Assembly (NCBI GenBank): GCA_020634815.1
Contig: JACKBA010000002.1
Location: 1-64,000, forward strand
From: Caldilineaceae bacterium
GTDB taxonomy: Bacteria > Chloroflexota > Anaerolineae > Caldilineales > Caldilineaceae
DNA: 64,000 nucleotides
Direction: 5' to 3'
The number at the start of each line of letters is the position of its first letter. The first letter of the stretch is position 1. A model generated the notes under the pieces. The model was not told the DNA's origin. It ran no database searches and was given only the letters and a program-made list of their open reading frames with translations. Below, one piece after another: positions 31,134 to 39,651 of this stretch. The position numbers were made by a program, and so were the translations under genes.

Positions 31134-31742
31134 CTACTCCTCCGCCGAAGCAGCGGCCTTTGGTTCGGTGGGTTGCTCTGCGTGAGGCGACGCGCCGTTG
31201 ACAACAGGCGGGCTTGCAGCGGCCGGCGCTGCTGTGCTCTTGCCGGATTCGGCGGGCTTGCTCGCGTCGGGCGGCAGGATCGTGTTTTCGGGTGCGGCTT
31301 CCGGTGCGGCCTGCTCGGGCGCGGTAGACTGGGGTTCAGCGTCTGGCTTGGGCGGCAGCATGGTGTTCTCTTCGCTGCTCAGCGGCGGCGCGGCATTCTT
31401 GGCCACCGCGGCGGCCGCAGCAGCACTCTTGGCCGCGTTGCTGGTTGTGGCAGGCTTGGCGGGCGCCGGCTTCGCCGCCGGTTTGGCCGTGTTGGTCGAG
31501 GATGTGGGCGTCTTGCTCGGATCGAGCGCATCATTGATCATGCGCCGCGGATCCATCTCCTCCAGCATCTTGATTTCTTCGCTGAACTGCGAGGTAAACT
31601 CGCTGCTGACCTCGCGGATCTGGCGGAAATAGCCGGCAACGGTACGCATCGCCCCCGGCAGCCGTTCCGGCCCAAGCACGACCAGCGCGATCACCGCGAT
31701 GAGGAAAAGCTCGAAGATACCGATGCCAAAGAAACTATCCAT
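31134..31742 (-). CDS. tatA: Twin-arginine translocase TatA/TatB-type subunit with long Ala/Pro-rich tail
   Basis: The 202-residue protein has a single N-terminal helix and the conserved GPERLPGAMRTVAGYFRQIRE amphipathic segment (about 23-45) of TatA/TatB. TatA proteins are usually 60-100 residues. Here an extra tail of about 125 residues, rich in Ala, Pro, Thr and Lys (from residue 80), follows an MDPRRMINDALDPSK segment. It lies 2 nt from tatC. With one TatA-like gene beside TatC, it may serve both TatA and TatB roles. Confidence 0.88.
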   Translation of the reverse strand: MDSFFGIGIFELFLIAVIALVVLGPERLPGAMRTVAGYFRQIREVSSEFTSQFSEEIKMLEEMDPRRMINDALDPSKTPTSSTNTAKPAAKPAPAKPATTSNAAKSAAAAAAVAKNAAPPLSSEENTMLPPKPDAEPQSTAPEQAAPEAAPENTILPPDASKPAESGKSTAAPAAASPPVVNGASPHAEQPTEPKAAASAEE

Positions 31743-31744
31743 GA

Positions 31745-32287
31745 TCAGAAAGGTTTCCTCTGAACCTCATCCAACGCCGAACCGAGCACGCCGTTGACGA
31801 ATCGCGGGCTGTTGTCGCTGCCAAAGCGCTTGGCCAACTCCACGGCTTCGTTGATCACGACTTTGGGGGGAGTCTGCAATTGGCCGCAGCCTAACTCAAA
31901 GAGCGCCAGGCGCAGCACGTTGCGGTCGATGATGGCCAACTGGTTCACCGGCCATTCCGGGGCATAGCGCCCGATCATGTCGTCGAGTGCGCCGCGATTG
32001 GTGACCACCCCGGCCACCAGGAAGCGCAGGAAAGTGGAGGCAGTGTCGCTCACAGCAACATCGGGATCCGGGCCGCTGTCGTTGGGATCGGGATTGGCCA
32101 GGCGGGCATCCACCACGTCGCCGGGCAGATGGCCGACGCTGTCGATCTCGAAGAGTGCCTGCACGGCCAGGCGCCGCGCCAGTTGCCGATCCAGGATCTG
32201 CCCCTGGTGGCTCCGGCCGGTCGTCTTGTCGCCTGCCGGCGGCTGCGCCTGTGTGGCCGATTCTTTGTCCGATGTCGCCGGGCTCAT
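31745..32287 (-). CDS. nusB: Transcription antitermination factor NusB
   Basis: The 180-residue RNA-binding protein has a 35-residue charged N-terminal extension, then the NusB helical core: LARRLAVQALFEID, later PVNQLAIIDRNVLRLALFEL, VVINEAVELAKRFGSDNSPRFVNGVL. It acts with NusE in rRNA antitermination. The ATG at 32287 is chosen; a TTG two codons upstream is equally open. It lies 2 nt upstream of tatA. Confidence 0.93.
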   Translation of the reverse strand: MSPATSDKESATQAQPPAGDKTTGRSHQGQILDRQLARRLAVQALFEIDSVGHLPGDVVDARLANPDPNDSGPDPDVAVSDTASTFLRFLVAGVVTNRGALDDMIGRYAPEWPVNQLAIIDRNVLRLALFELGCGQLQTPPKVVINEAVELAKRFGSDNSPRFVNGVLGSALDEVQRKPF

Positions 32288-32327
32288 AGTCAAAGTGTCG
32301 CTCGATTTCCTGTCCGCAGACAGTCAA

Positions 32328-33074
32328 CTACGCCATTACCAGCCCGCCATCCACACTGAGCACGTGCCCGGTGATGAAACTGGAACGTTCGTCGGCCAGG
32401 AAGGCCACGGCCCACGCCACTTCCTCGGGCGTCCCCATGCGGCCGACCGGCGTGCCGGTCAGAATCGCGCTCTTCTGTTCGTCGGTCAAGACGTCGGTGA
32501 GCGCGGTAGGGATGAAGCCGGGCGCCACGGCGTTGACCATGATGTTGCGGCTGGCGACTTCGCGCGCGAGGCTCTTGGTGAAGCCGATGATCCCGGCCTT
32601 GCTCGCCGCGTAGTTGGCCTGCCCCGCCTGCCCGGAGAGCCCGACGACGCTGGTGATGTTGATAATGCGCCCCCACTTCTGGCGCACCATCCCGCGTATC
32701 GCCGCCTTGGTCACGGCGTAGACGCTACGCAGGTTGGTGTTGATCACCGCGTCCCAGTCATCTTCCTTCATGGTCATCAGCAAGGTGTCGCGCGTCGTCC
32801 CGGCGTTGTTGACCAGGATGTCCAGCCCGCCCAGGTCGGTCTGCACCTGCTTGACGAGCCCGGCAGCCTGCTCCGTATCGCTCACATCCGCCTGGTAGAT
32901 GGCACAGGTGCCACCCGCCGCCGTGATTTGCTGCATGACGGCATTGGCGCCATCGGCGTTGCCGCGGTAGTGCACGGCGACTTTGGCGCCGCCTGCGGCG
33001 AGTTCCAGCGCAATCGCTGCGCCGATCCCGCTACTGCTGCCTGTTACCAGCGCTACCCGACTCGCAAACCCCAT
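32328..33074 (-). CDS. fabG: 3-oxoacyl-[acyl-carrier-protein] reductase
   Basis: The 248-residue short-chain dehydrogenase performs the first, NADPH-dependent reduction in fatty acid elongation. Cofactor motif TGSSSGIG lies at 11-18, NNAG at 89-92, and the catalytic residues are S142, Y155 and K159. The ATG at 33074 follows GAGGATGG and gives MGFASRVALVTG; the 14 codons upstream in the open frame are not family-like. It is downstream of fabD, which supports the assignment over a generic SDR. Confidence 0.92.
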   Translation of the reverse strand: MGFASRVALVTGSSSGIGAAIALELAAGGAKVAVHYRGNADGANAVMQQITAAGGTCAIYQADVSDTEQAAGLVKQVQTDLGGLDILVNNAGTTRDTLLMTMKEDDWDAVINTNLRSVYAVTKAAIRGMVRQKWGRIINITSVVGLSGQAGQANYAASKAGIIGFTKSLAREVASRNIMVNAVAPGFIPTALTDVLTDEQKSAILTGTPVGRMGTPEEVAWAVAFLADERSSFITGHVLSVDGGLVMA

Positions 33075-33193
33075 GCTGACCATCCTCATTCCGTGCGACG
33101 GTCGTACCTCCGGCACGCCATCTCATCTGTTCTTTGCCGGTGCATTATACCCGGCTTCGGCCAAATTCGAAACGAACCGACCCGCGTCTCGGG

Positions 33194-34174
33194 TCAGGAC
33201 AATGTAGCCGCATAGGCGCGCAGACCGTCAGGATCGTTGACCGCGACACGCACTGCGCTGCGATCGATGCGCTTGACAAGACCCGTCAACACGTCGCCGG
33301 CGCCGAGTTCGACAAAGGTCGTGACGCCGGCGCCTACCATGGCCTGCATGGAGGCCGTCCAGCGCACGCTGCCGGTGAGCTGTGCCGTCAACTCGGCGCG
33401 GATGGCATCGACGCTCGTCAGCGGCTGCGCGGTCGTGTTGCCGATGACCGGCACCACCGGCGCGACGATAGCGGTGCCATCGATGGCGGCGCGCAGCGCA
33501 TCGGCTGCGGGCTGCATGAGCGGGCTATGTGCGGCGATGCTCACCGCCAGGGGCACGACCTTGCGTGCGCCCGCCGCGGTCAGCGCTTCCATGGCCGCTT
33601 CCATGCCGGCGCGGTCGCCGGAGATGACGAGCTGCCCGGGGCAATTGTCGTTCGCCACCTGCACGATGCCGCGCGTCGCCGCAATCTCGGCGCAGAGTTC
33701 GGCGACGCGCGCTTCGTCCAGGCCCAGGACGGCAGCCATCATGCCCGGAGCGTGCGTTCCGGCTTCCTTCATGAGGCGGCCGCGCTCGCGCACCAGACGC
33801 AGCCCGTCGGCGTAGGAGAGGCTGCCGGCTGCAACCAGGGCGGAATACTCGCCCATGCTGTGGCCAGCGACGAAGTTGCCGCTACCGCCAGACGGGAGCT
33901 GACCTGTCTCCGCAGCCAGCGCGGCCATGACGGCGACACTGGCAACCAACAGAGCAGGCTGGGCATTGATTGTGTCGGTCAGGTCCTCTTCCGGCCCCTC
34001 CAGCATGAGCCGGCTCAAGGCGAAGCCGAGCGTGTCGTCGGCCTCCTGGAGTGCGGCACGCGCGGCAGGGTAGGCGGCCGCCAGTTCGGCGACCATGCCG
34101 ACGTGCTGGCTCCCCTGTCCTGGGAAGAGGAAGCCCGTATTGCAGACGACGGAGAGCAGAGAAAATACGCTCAT
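33194..34174 (-). CDS. fabD: Malonyl-CoA:ACP transacylase
   Basis: The 326-residue enzyme transfers malonyl from CoA to acyl carrier protein. It has FLFPGQGSQHVGM (16-28), the nucleophile S106 in GHSMG (104-108), the malonyl-binding arginine region (RLVRERGRLM, about 125-134) and the catalytic histidine in SIAAHSPLM (about 213-221). No acpP or fabF lies in the window. A terminator-like hairpin separates it from the upstream rpmF gene, so it may have its own promoter or depend on readthrough. Confidence 0.95.
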   Translation of the reverse strand: MSVFSLLSVVCNTGFLFPGQGSQHVGMVAELAAAYPAARAALQEADDTLGFALSRLMLEGPEEDLTDTINAQPALLVASVAVMAALAAETGQLPSGGSGNFVAGHSMGEYSALVAAGSLSYADGLRLVRERGRLMKEAGTHAPGMMAAVLGLDEARVAELCAEIAATRGIVQVANDNCPGQLVISGDRAGMEAAMEALTAAGARKVVPLAVSIAAHSPLMQPAADALRAAIDGTAIVAPVVPVIGNTTAQPLTSVDAIRAELTAQLTGSVRWTASMQAMVGAGVTTFVELGAGDVLTGLVKRIDRSAVRVAVNDPDGLRAYAATLS

Positions 34175-34203
34175 GTTCGATCTCTATGCGTTCTGGCAAC
34201 AGG

Positions 34204-34242
34204 CAAAAGAAAAGGGGATTTGGCAAGTTCCCAAATCCCCTT
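34204..34242 (-). terminator. Terminator/attenuator between rpmF and fabD
   Basis: A 12-bp perfect stem (34212-34223 with 34231-34242, core AAGGGGATTTGG) has a 7-nt loop. On the minus strand it is followed by a TTCTTTTG tract. It lies 17 nt after the rpmF stop and 30 nt before the fabD start. Confidence 0.85.
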
Positions 34243-34258
34243 CGCAGCACTACGTTGC

Positions 34259-34459
34259 TTACTTCTTGGCCGGTTTGTCCGCGTTGAGGTTCAAAACCTG
34301 GCGCCCCTTGTAATAGCCACAGTGAGGGCAGACCCGATGCGGCAGCACCGGCTGATGGCAGTTGCCACATTCGCCCAGGTTCGGTGCGCCGATGGCATCA
34401 TGGGCGCGACGGCGATCACGGCGGCCTTTGCTAATTTTTCGTTTTGGTAGCGGTCCCAT
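34259..34459 (-). CDS. rpmF: 50S ribosomal protein L32
   Basis: The 66-residue protein is L32 of the zinc-ribbon type: MGPLPKRKISKGRRDRRRAH, then C31, C34, C44 and C47 as metal ligands. It follows a DUF177 gene, the usual YceD-rpmF order. The cysteine-containing form implies zinc dependence. Confidence 0.97.
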   Translation of the reverse strand: MGPLPKRKISKGRRDRRRAHDAIGAPNLGECGNCHQPVLPHRVCPHCGYYKGRQVLNLNADKPAKK

Positions 34460-34532
34460 TTCCCAAACTCCTTACCCGTAGGTACAAAGTGCAGTGACAG
34501 GCACAAACCCTCACTGCCGGCTTTTCCATTTT

Positions 34533-35132
34533 CTATGACTTCGCGCTATCGTCGTCGCTGCGCAACTTGAGCAGCGCAGCCCAGCGCGGGTCGATCTCGT
34601 CTTCCTCGTGCGGCCCTTCTTCATCCGTGTAGAGTTCGATGTCGGCAAGGTCACTCAATTCGGCCATCCGCTTGCCTAGATTCGGGCAGACCCCGGAACC
34701 TTCCCAGTTGCAGCCCGGATACATAGGCAGCGCCAGCCAGATCGCCTGACGCACAACTTCCGACAGGTCCAAGATATGCCGCTCATCGATCAACAGCGCG
34801 GCGTCTTCAAGCTCTTCTTCCAAACCCTCGAACTCGTCCGGGCGCAGGTAACGCCCCGTGTACACCTCGGTCAGCGGCCGGAAACTCTCCTCGAGATTGA
34901 ACCGGACCGCCGCGGCAATCGGCTCCAGACAGCGGTTGCATGTTACCTGAACGACGCTGCTCAACTCGCCCGTCACCAACACACCGCTATTGGTGCGCAG
35001 CAACTGCACGATTCCCACCAGCGGTCCGAGAAACTTGAGTTCCTCGTCAAGACCATCGATGGATTCGGTCAACTCGTACCGGCGGGTTGCACCGGTCGAT
35101 TCCTTGAGCAGTTGAGCAACGTTGAATTGCAT
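34533..35132 (-). CDS. DUF177 / YceD-family protein
   Basis: The 199-residue protein matches DUF177, linked to 23S rRNA accumulation and encoded beside rpmF. It has the conserved VTCNRCLEP motif and a second cysteine pair in PGCNWEGSGVCPNLGKR near residue 155. These four cysteines could bind zinc. An acidic C-terminal tail (YTDEEGPHEEDE) follows. The ATG at 35132 has AGGAGGG upstream. Confidence 0.9.
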   Translation of the reverse strand: MQFNVAQLLKESTGATRRYELTESIDGLDEELKFLGPLVGIVQLLRTNSGVLVTGELSSVVQVTCNRCLEPIAAAVRFNLEESFRPLTEVYTGRYLRPDEFEGLEEELEDAALLIDERHILDLSEVVRQAIWLALPMYPGCNWEGSGVCPNLGKRMAELSDLADIELYTDEEGPHEEDEIDPRWAALLKLRSDDDSAKS

Positions 35133-35301
35133 GCACGCCCTCCTGTCTCTCAGGAGGCCCAGATCGTTTGGCCAGATTGCCATCTGCCGTCAGCCGCGCG
35201 CCGTCACTCGGCACGGGCCGCAAACAGACGATCAGTATAGCCAGCGCAGGGCGTTCTGTCAAACGGAACGGGGATAAAATGGGAACGATTCGCCGCAGTC
35301 G

Positions 35302-35793
35302 TCAGCGCCGGGCACGCCCGTCACCGGCAGCTTCGCTCCCTTCCAGGTCGAGATTCTGGCGCAACAGGTCAAGTCCGTTGTCCACCTGCTTGCTGATGAT
35401 GCGCAGTTTTTCGGCCAGTTCATCGAGGACGCGCGCAGCATAGCGATCGGCCTCGTCGCGGCGTACCTGGGCCGTCTGCTGGGCGTCGATGACGATGCGT
35501 TCGGCCTCCTGGCGGGCGGCGGCCACCATCGAGTCGTTGCTGAGGATCTCGTTGGCGTGACGCTTGGCATGCTCGATGATGCGCGTCGCTTCGGCCTCGG
35601 CAGCTTCCAGGATCCGGTCGCGCTCCTGCAACATGCGCTCGCTCTCCATGATCGAACTGGGCACATTGACGCGCAAGCGCTCGATGGCCTGTTTGGTCTG
35701 GCCGTAGTCGATCATGCGCAACGCCGACATGGGCACGCGCCGGCTATTCTCCACCAGCGCATCCAGTTGGTCGATGATCTGTAAAATGGCCAT
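35302..35793 (-). CDS. DivIVA-like coiled-coil protein
   Basis: The 163-residue protein is almost entirely helical and charged. It starts with MAILQIIDQLDALVENSRRVPMS, then has a long coiled coil (about 50-145) rich in Glu, Ala and Arg. It resembles the coiled-coil part of DivIVA or ATP-synthase b subunits, but there is no membrane helix. Proteins like this often sit next to coaD in related genomes. A structural or cell-division role is only inferred. Confidence 0.65.
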   Translation of the reverse strand: MAILQIIDQLDALVENSRRVPMSALRMIDYGQTKQAIERLRVNVPSSIMESERMLQERDRILEAAEAEATRIIEHAKRHANEILSNDSMVAAARQEAERIVIDAQQTAQVRRDEADRYAARVLDELAEKLRIISKQVDNGLDLLRQNLDLEGSEAAGDGRARR

Positions 35794-35813
35794 AGGATAC
35801 CTCCCGGTGGTTG

Positions 35814-36356
35814 TCAGTCCCGATGCACCAGTTTGTCTTCGTGGCGCAGGTACAGCTTGGGTGCATTGTTACGGATAGGCCGCTCAAGTTTGCGGCCGAG
35901 CGCGTCCAGCACATAGGCCGGCGCCCAGGCGCCACATTCGCCGCCCAGATTGGCCACTTCCTTGAGGATGGTTGCGCTCAGATACGCGTATTCGCTGCTA
36001 CAGAAGAGGCAGCACAGTTCGATCCCCGGCGCCAACTCGCTATTGGCCCAGCCGATCTGCTGCTCGTACTCGAAGTCGGCCACATTGCGCAGGCCGCGCA
36101 CGATTACGTCGGCCTTGAGTTCGCGCGCACACTCCACGGTCAGCCCTTCATAGGTCACGACCTGGATATTGGGGACGTGCTCGAATGCGGCACGTGCCAG
36201 GTCGCAGCGGTCGGCTGTGTCGAAGAGCAGCTTTTTGGGCGGCGCATCGTACACGGCGACGATTACCTCGTCGAACAGGACGCTGGCACGCACGGCAATG
36301 TCGATGTGTCCGTTGTGGATGGGATCAAAGGTACCAGGATAGAGTGCACGCGCCAT
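35814..36356 (-). CDS. coaD: Phosphopantetheine adenylyltransferase
   Basis: The 180-residue nucleotidyltransferase catalyses the fourth step of coenzyme A synthesis. It begins MARALYPGTFDPIHNGH, with the HxGH-type motif HNGH at 14-17, and has RGLRNVADFEYEQQ (about 86-99) and the SSEYAYLSATILKEVA motif near 120-137. The ATG at 36356 with GGAAAGG upstream is chosen over an ATG seven codons earlier. It is 17 nt downstream of hemW. The C-terminus is about 15 residues longer than usual. Confidence 0.95.
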   Translation of the reverse strand: MARALYPGTFDPIHNGHIDIAVRASVLFDEVIVAVYDAPPKKLLFDTADRCDLARAAFEHVPNIQVVTYEGLTVECARELKADVIVRGLRNVADFEYEQQIGWANSELAPGIELCCLFCSSEYAYLSATILKEVANLGGECGAWAPAYVLDALGRKLERPIRNNAPKLYLRHEDKLVHRD

Positions 36357-36373
36357 GCGTTGAGCCTTTCCGT

Positions 36374-37582
36374 TCAATTATCCGGCAAAAATTGAGCAAA
36401 TACCCGATTTCCAACCATCAGTCCGCGCGGCGTCAGACGTACGCGCCGTGCATCGACCGTCAACAATCCGTCGCCGCAGAGGCGGTCCACTTCCGTTCCA
36501 AAGGCATCGCTCAACGAGCGGCCGTGCAACGCAGTGAAGCGATCGAGCGGCACCCCTTCGCGCACGAGACGCAACCCCAGCATCATGGTCTCGCCCATGC
36601 CCACCGGCGGTGTAATCTCTTCAGCAAAGTCCTCGACGCTGTCGCCGGCACGCATCCGCTTACCATAGGACGGCACCGGTTTCCGATTCCCCCAGCGCCG
36701 CTCCACCTGGACGCCACCCTCCTCCGTGCGAAGATGGCTGTGCGCGCCCGGCCCGATGCCCAGATAGTCGTCATTGCGCCAGTAGATCAGGTTGTGACGG
36801 CTGGCGAGTTCGGGCGTCTCATCGTCCCTGCACGCGCCCGTGCGCCGCGCCCAGTTCGACACCTCATACTGGATGTAGCCGCCGGCGGCCAGACACTCCA
36901 TCGCACGCTCATAGTGCAGGGCGGCCTGGTCCTCGTCCGGCTCCGGCACGCTACCGCTCTCCACCCAGTGAAAGAGCGGCGTGTTCGGCTCGACAATCAA
37001 GCTGTACAGGCTCAGATGTTCCGGCGCCAGCGCCAGCGCCCGTTCCAACGTGTCGCACCAGCTTGCCTCTGTCTGGCCAGGCAACCCGAAAATGAAATCC
37101 AGGTTGATATTGTCAAACCCGGCTTTGCGCGCTGTCGCAAAGGCTTGCCCCACATCCTCGACCGAATGGATCCGGCCCAGAAAGTGCAGTTCCGCAGGTT
37201 GGAAGCTCTGCACGCCCATGCTCAGGCGGTTGACACCCAGCGATCGCAACACCCCAAACTTGGCCTGATCGACCGTGCCGGGATTGGCTTCGCAGGTGAT
37301 CTCGGCGCCGGCGTCCACCGTAAAGCAGCGATGCACAGCCCCAAAGATCCGCTCCAATTGCGCCGCCGTCAGAACGGTCGGTGTGCCGCCGCCCACGAAG
37401 ACGGTGCTCACCGTGCGGCCGGCCAGCCGTGGTCCCCAGCGCTCCATCTCGATGCAGAGCGCGTCCACGGTTGTGTCGTGCAGCGATTCCAGCCCGGCAT
37501 AGGTGTTGAAATCGCAATATGGGCACTTGCGTGCGCAGAATGGGATGTGAATGTACAGCCCGAGCGCGGGCGTAAAGCTCAT
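36374..37582 (-). CDS. hemW: Radical SAM protein HemW (CPO-III-like, heme chaperone type)
   Basis: The 402-residue protein has the [4Fe-4S] cluster motif C16xxxC20xxC23 (CARKCPYC) directly after GLYIHIPF, then FVGGGTPTVL and EANPGT motifs and the HemW C-terminal domain. HemW binds heme and delivers it to proteins. True coproporphyrinogen oxidase HemN has an extra N-terminal cysteine, which is not evident here. It overlaps the FHA-winged-helix gene by 4 nt. Confidence 0.92.
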   Translation of the reverse strand: MSFTPALGLYIHIPFCARKCPYCDFNTYAGLESLHDTTVDALCIEMERWGPRLAGRTVSTVFVGGGTPTVLTAAQLERIFGAVHRCFTVDAGAEITCEANPGTVDQAKFGVLRSLGVNRLSMGVQSFQPAELHFLGRIHSVEDVGQAFATARKAGFDNINLDFIFGLPGQTEASWCDTLERALALAPEHLSLYSLIVEPNTPLFHWVESGSVPEPDEDQAALHYERAMECLAAGGYIQYEVSNWARRTGACRDDETPELASRHNLIYWRNDDYLGIGPGAHSHLRTEEGGVQVERRWGNRKPVPSYGKRMRAGDSVEDFAEEITPPVGMGETMMLGLRLVREGVPLDRFTALHGRSLSDAFGTEVDRLCGDGLLTVDARRVRLTPRGLMVGNRVFAQFLPDN

Positions 37583-38280
37583 CGATTTTCCAGGCGGAAG
37601 CCGTGACCGCGGACCGTGATGATGTAGCGAAACTCGTCGTCACTCTCCTCGATGCGCTCGCGCAGACGACGCACCAGAGCGTCGATGGCCTGCTCGCTGA
37701 CGCCCTCGCTGGCAGCTTCGGGCCAGACAGCTTCGATGATCTGCTCGCGCGTCACGACGCTGCCGCCCGAATCCCACAATACTTCGAGCAGGCGATATTG
37801 ATGAAGGCTCAGCGGCGGGTCGATGAGAATGCCGTTGGCCCAGACCTGGCGCGTCTCCTTGTCGATGCGCAGGCCGCGCTTGTCGTTTTCCAGCGAGAGC
37901 GGCGCCGTCGCACCAGCATCGACGAATGCCAGCTTGAAACGCAGGGCGATCTGCAATTCGTCGCCATCCTGGAGCGGAGCAGAGGTGCTCTGCACTTCCT
38001 GGCCGTTGACATGCGTACCATTCTTGCTGCCGAGATCCTCGACGCGAAACTGGTCACCGGTCCAGTAAATGCGTGCATGATTGCGGCTGACCTGCCGATC
38101 GGGAAGATGGATGTCGCAATCCTCGTCACGCCCGATCATGAGCGAGCGCGTGCGATCCAGTGGCCAACGACGGCCGGCCTCGGCGCCGCGCTGCAACACC
38201 AGCATCGCGCTATCTTTGGGCTTGGGGCTGCCTTCGGTTTCCGTTCCTTGGATTGCATCCTGATTTGACTCGACTGACAT
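37579..38280 (-). CDS. FHA-domain winged-helix transcriptional regulator
   Basis: The 233-residue protein fuses an N-terminal FHA domain (about 27-122) to a C-terminal OmpR-type winged-helix domain (about 132-231). FHA phosphothreonine-binding residues are R51 (GRDEDCDI), S65-R66-N67-H68 and N87-G88. The winged helix shows the recognition helix SEQAIDALVRRLRERIE (195-211) and the wing ITVRGHGFRLE (221-231). There is no receiver domain, so input is probably phosphothreonine binding. It is divergent from a Ser/Thr kinase gene 250 nt away, and that kinase is the obvious partner. Mycobacterial EmbR uses the same two domains in reverse order. Confidence 0.88.
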   Translation of the reverse strand: MSVESNQDAIQGTETEGSPKPKDSAMLVLQRGAEAGRRWPLDRTRSLMIGRDEDCDIHLPDRQVSRNHARIYWTGDQFRVEDLGSKNGTHVNGQEVQSTSAPLQDGDELQIALRFKLAFVDAGATAPLSLENDKRGLRIDKETRQVWANGILIDPPLSLHQYRLLEVLWDSGGSVVTREQIIEAVWPEAASEGVSEQAIDALVRRLRERIEESDDEFRYIITVRGHGFRLENR

Positions 38281-38474
38281 CGGACTCCTCTATCTATCTA
38301 ACCTGATTCCTGGCCGGCGCCGGCGGGTTGCTCCAGCAGTGCCGTTCGCAATTCTTCTTCCCTGGCAAGCCAGGCGGCGCGTCACCCTATCTACGCTGAG
38401 ATTGACAGCCCTGCGCCGGGTACGCATAATGCACTCATGGCATCTGAACTGGTTCCCGAAACGCGAATGCGACC

Positions 38475-38483
38475 ATTATACCA
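38475..38483 (-). promoter_or_regulatory. Extended -10 promoter of the FHA-winged-helix operon
   Basis: On the minus strand, TGG followed by TATAAT (38480-38475) forms an extended -10. The start codon lies about 195 nt downstream, so the leader would be long. Confidence 0.45.
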
Positions 38484-38530
38484 GACTTATGCAACGGGAA
38501 AAACGATTAAGTCAACTCCAGCGGTGACGC

Positions 38531-39544
38531 GTGCAGCATATACTTGAATCAGGCACTATCCTTCGAAATCGTTACAGCATCCAGGAACTTGTCGGGCAGG
38601 GCGGCATGGGCGCCGTCTACCGCGCCAACGACCTGCGCCTGGAAGGACGCGTGTGCGCCCTCAAGGAGATTCTGCCCGCGCTCTCCGAAGGATCGGCCAC
38701 CCGGGAAGAACTGGAGCAACTCGCCGAACAGTTCCGCGTCGAGGCAAGCACCCTGGCGCGCCTCGACCATCCGAACCTACCCAAGGTCTCCGACTACTTC
38801 TCCATCGAAGGCCGCGAATACCTCGTGATGGATTTTGTCGAGGGCCGCGACTTGCAGGAGATTCTGCAGGAAAGCCAGCGCCGGGGTGAGGCCCTCAAAG
38901 AAATACAGGTGTTGGCGTGGGCAACGCAACTGCTCGATGCGCTGGAGTACATGCACAGCCAGGACCCGCCAATCGTCCATCGTGACATCAAGCCGTCCAA
39001 CATCAAGGTGACGCCGCGCGGCACGGTCAAGCTGGTCGACTTCGGCCTCGTCAAGCTGGTCCAATCGAACGACAGCCGCACGGTAACCGTCGTCCAGGGG
39101 CGCGGCACCGTCGCCTACACCCCGCTGGAGCAGTACGGCGGCGACACCGGTTTCACCGACAACCGCAGCGATATCTATGCCGTCGGCGCGACGCTCTATC
39201 ACCTGCTCTGCGGCCAGCCGCCCGTCGATGCCAAGGAGCGCTTCCTGCGCCCCGGCGCGCTGACGCCCGCACGCAACCTGAACGCCGACATCTCGCCGCG
39301 CGTGGAGCGGGCGATTTTCCGCGCGCTGTCCATGCACCCCAACGAACGGCCGTCGACGGCGCGCGAACTGCGCGACATGCTGCTCGGCTCCGACATGCAC
39401 GCCTATCCGCCCACGCCCTCGACGATTCTGTCACCGGTTCGCCGCCAGTCGCCCCGGTGGGGCGCCGTGCTGAAGGAGAACAGCCTGCTCATCGGGCTGG
39501 CAGGCGCGCTCCTGATCGTGGCGATCCTCATCAGCGTGCTCTGA
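38531..39544 (+). CDS. Membrane-anchored Ser/Thr protein kinase (Hanks type)
   Basis: The 337-residue kinase has a glycine loop GQGGMGAVY (22-30), catalytic K45, HRDIKPSN (150-157), DFG (170-172) and an activation loop with several Thr/Ser residues (SNDSRTVTVVQGRGTVAYT). A single membrane helix lies at about 315-335 with almost nothing outside, so no extracellular sensor domain exists. The start is a GTG at 38531. It is divergent from the FHA-winged-helix regulator, which it probably phosphorylates or signals to. Confidence 0.92.
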   Translation: MQHILESGTILRNRYSIQELVGQGGMGAVYRANDLRLEGRVCALKEILPALSEGSATREELEQLAEQFRVEASTLARLDHPNLPKVSDYFSIEGREYLVMDFVEGRDLQEILQESQRRGEALKEIQVLAWATQLLDALEYMHSQDPPIVHRDIKPSNIKVTPRGTVKLVDFGLVKLVQSNDSRTVTVVQGRGTVAYTPLEQYGGDTGFTDNRSDIYAVGATLYHLLCGQPPVDAKERFLRPGALTPARNLNADISPRVERAIFRALSMHPNERPSTARELRDMLLGSDMHAYPPTPSTILSPVRRQSPRWGAVLKENSLLIGLAGALLIVAILISVL

Positions 39545-39558
39545 GTTCAGGAAAAGTG

Positions 39559-39599
39559 AAGGCGGCTGGCAATGAAACCAGCCGCCTTGTGTTTTCTTG
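39559..39599 (+). terminator. Rho-independent terminator after the kinase gene
   Basis: An 11-bp perfect stem (AAGGCGGCTGG at 39559-39569 with its complement at 39578-39588) and an 8-nt loop are followed by GTGTTTTCTT. Confidence 0.9.
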
Positions 39600-39651
39600 T
39601 CACGGTCAGCCGGCAGCGTCAGTCCGGCGCCGGCTCCCCCCCTGAGCGACC

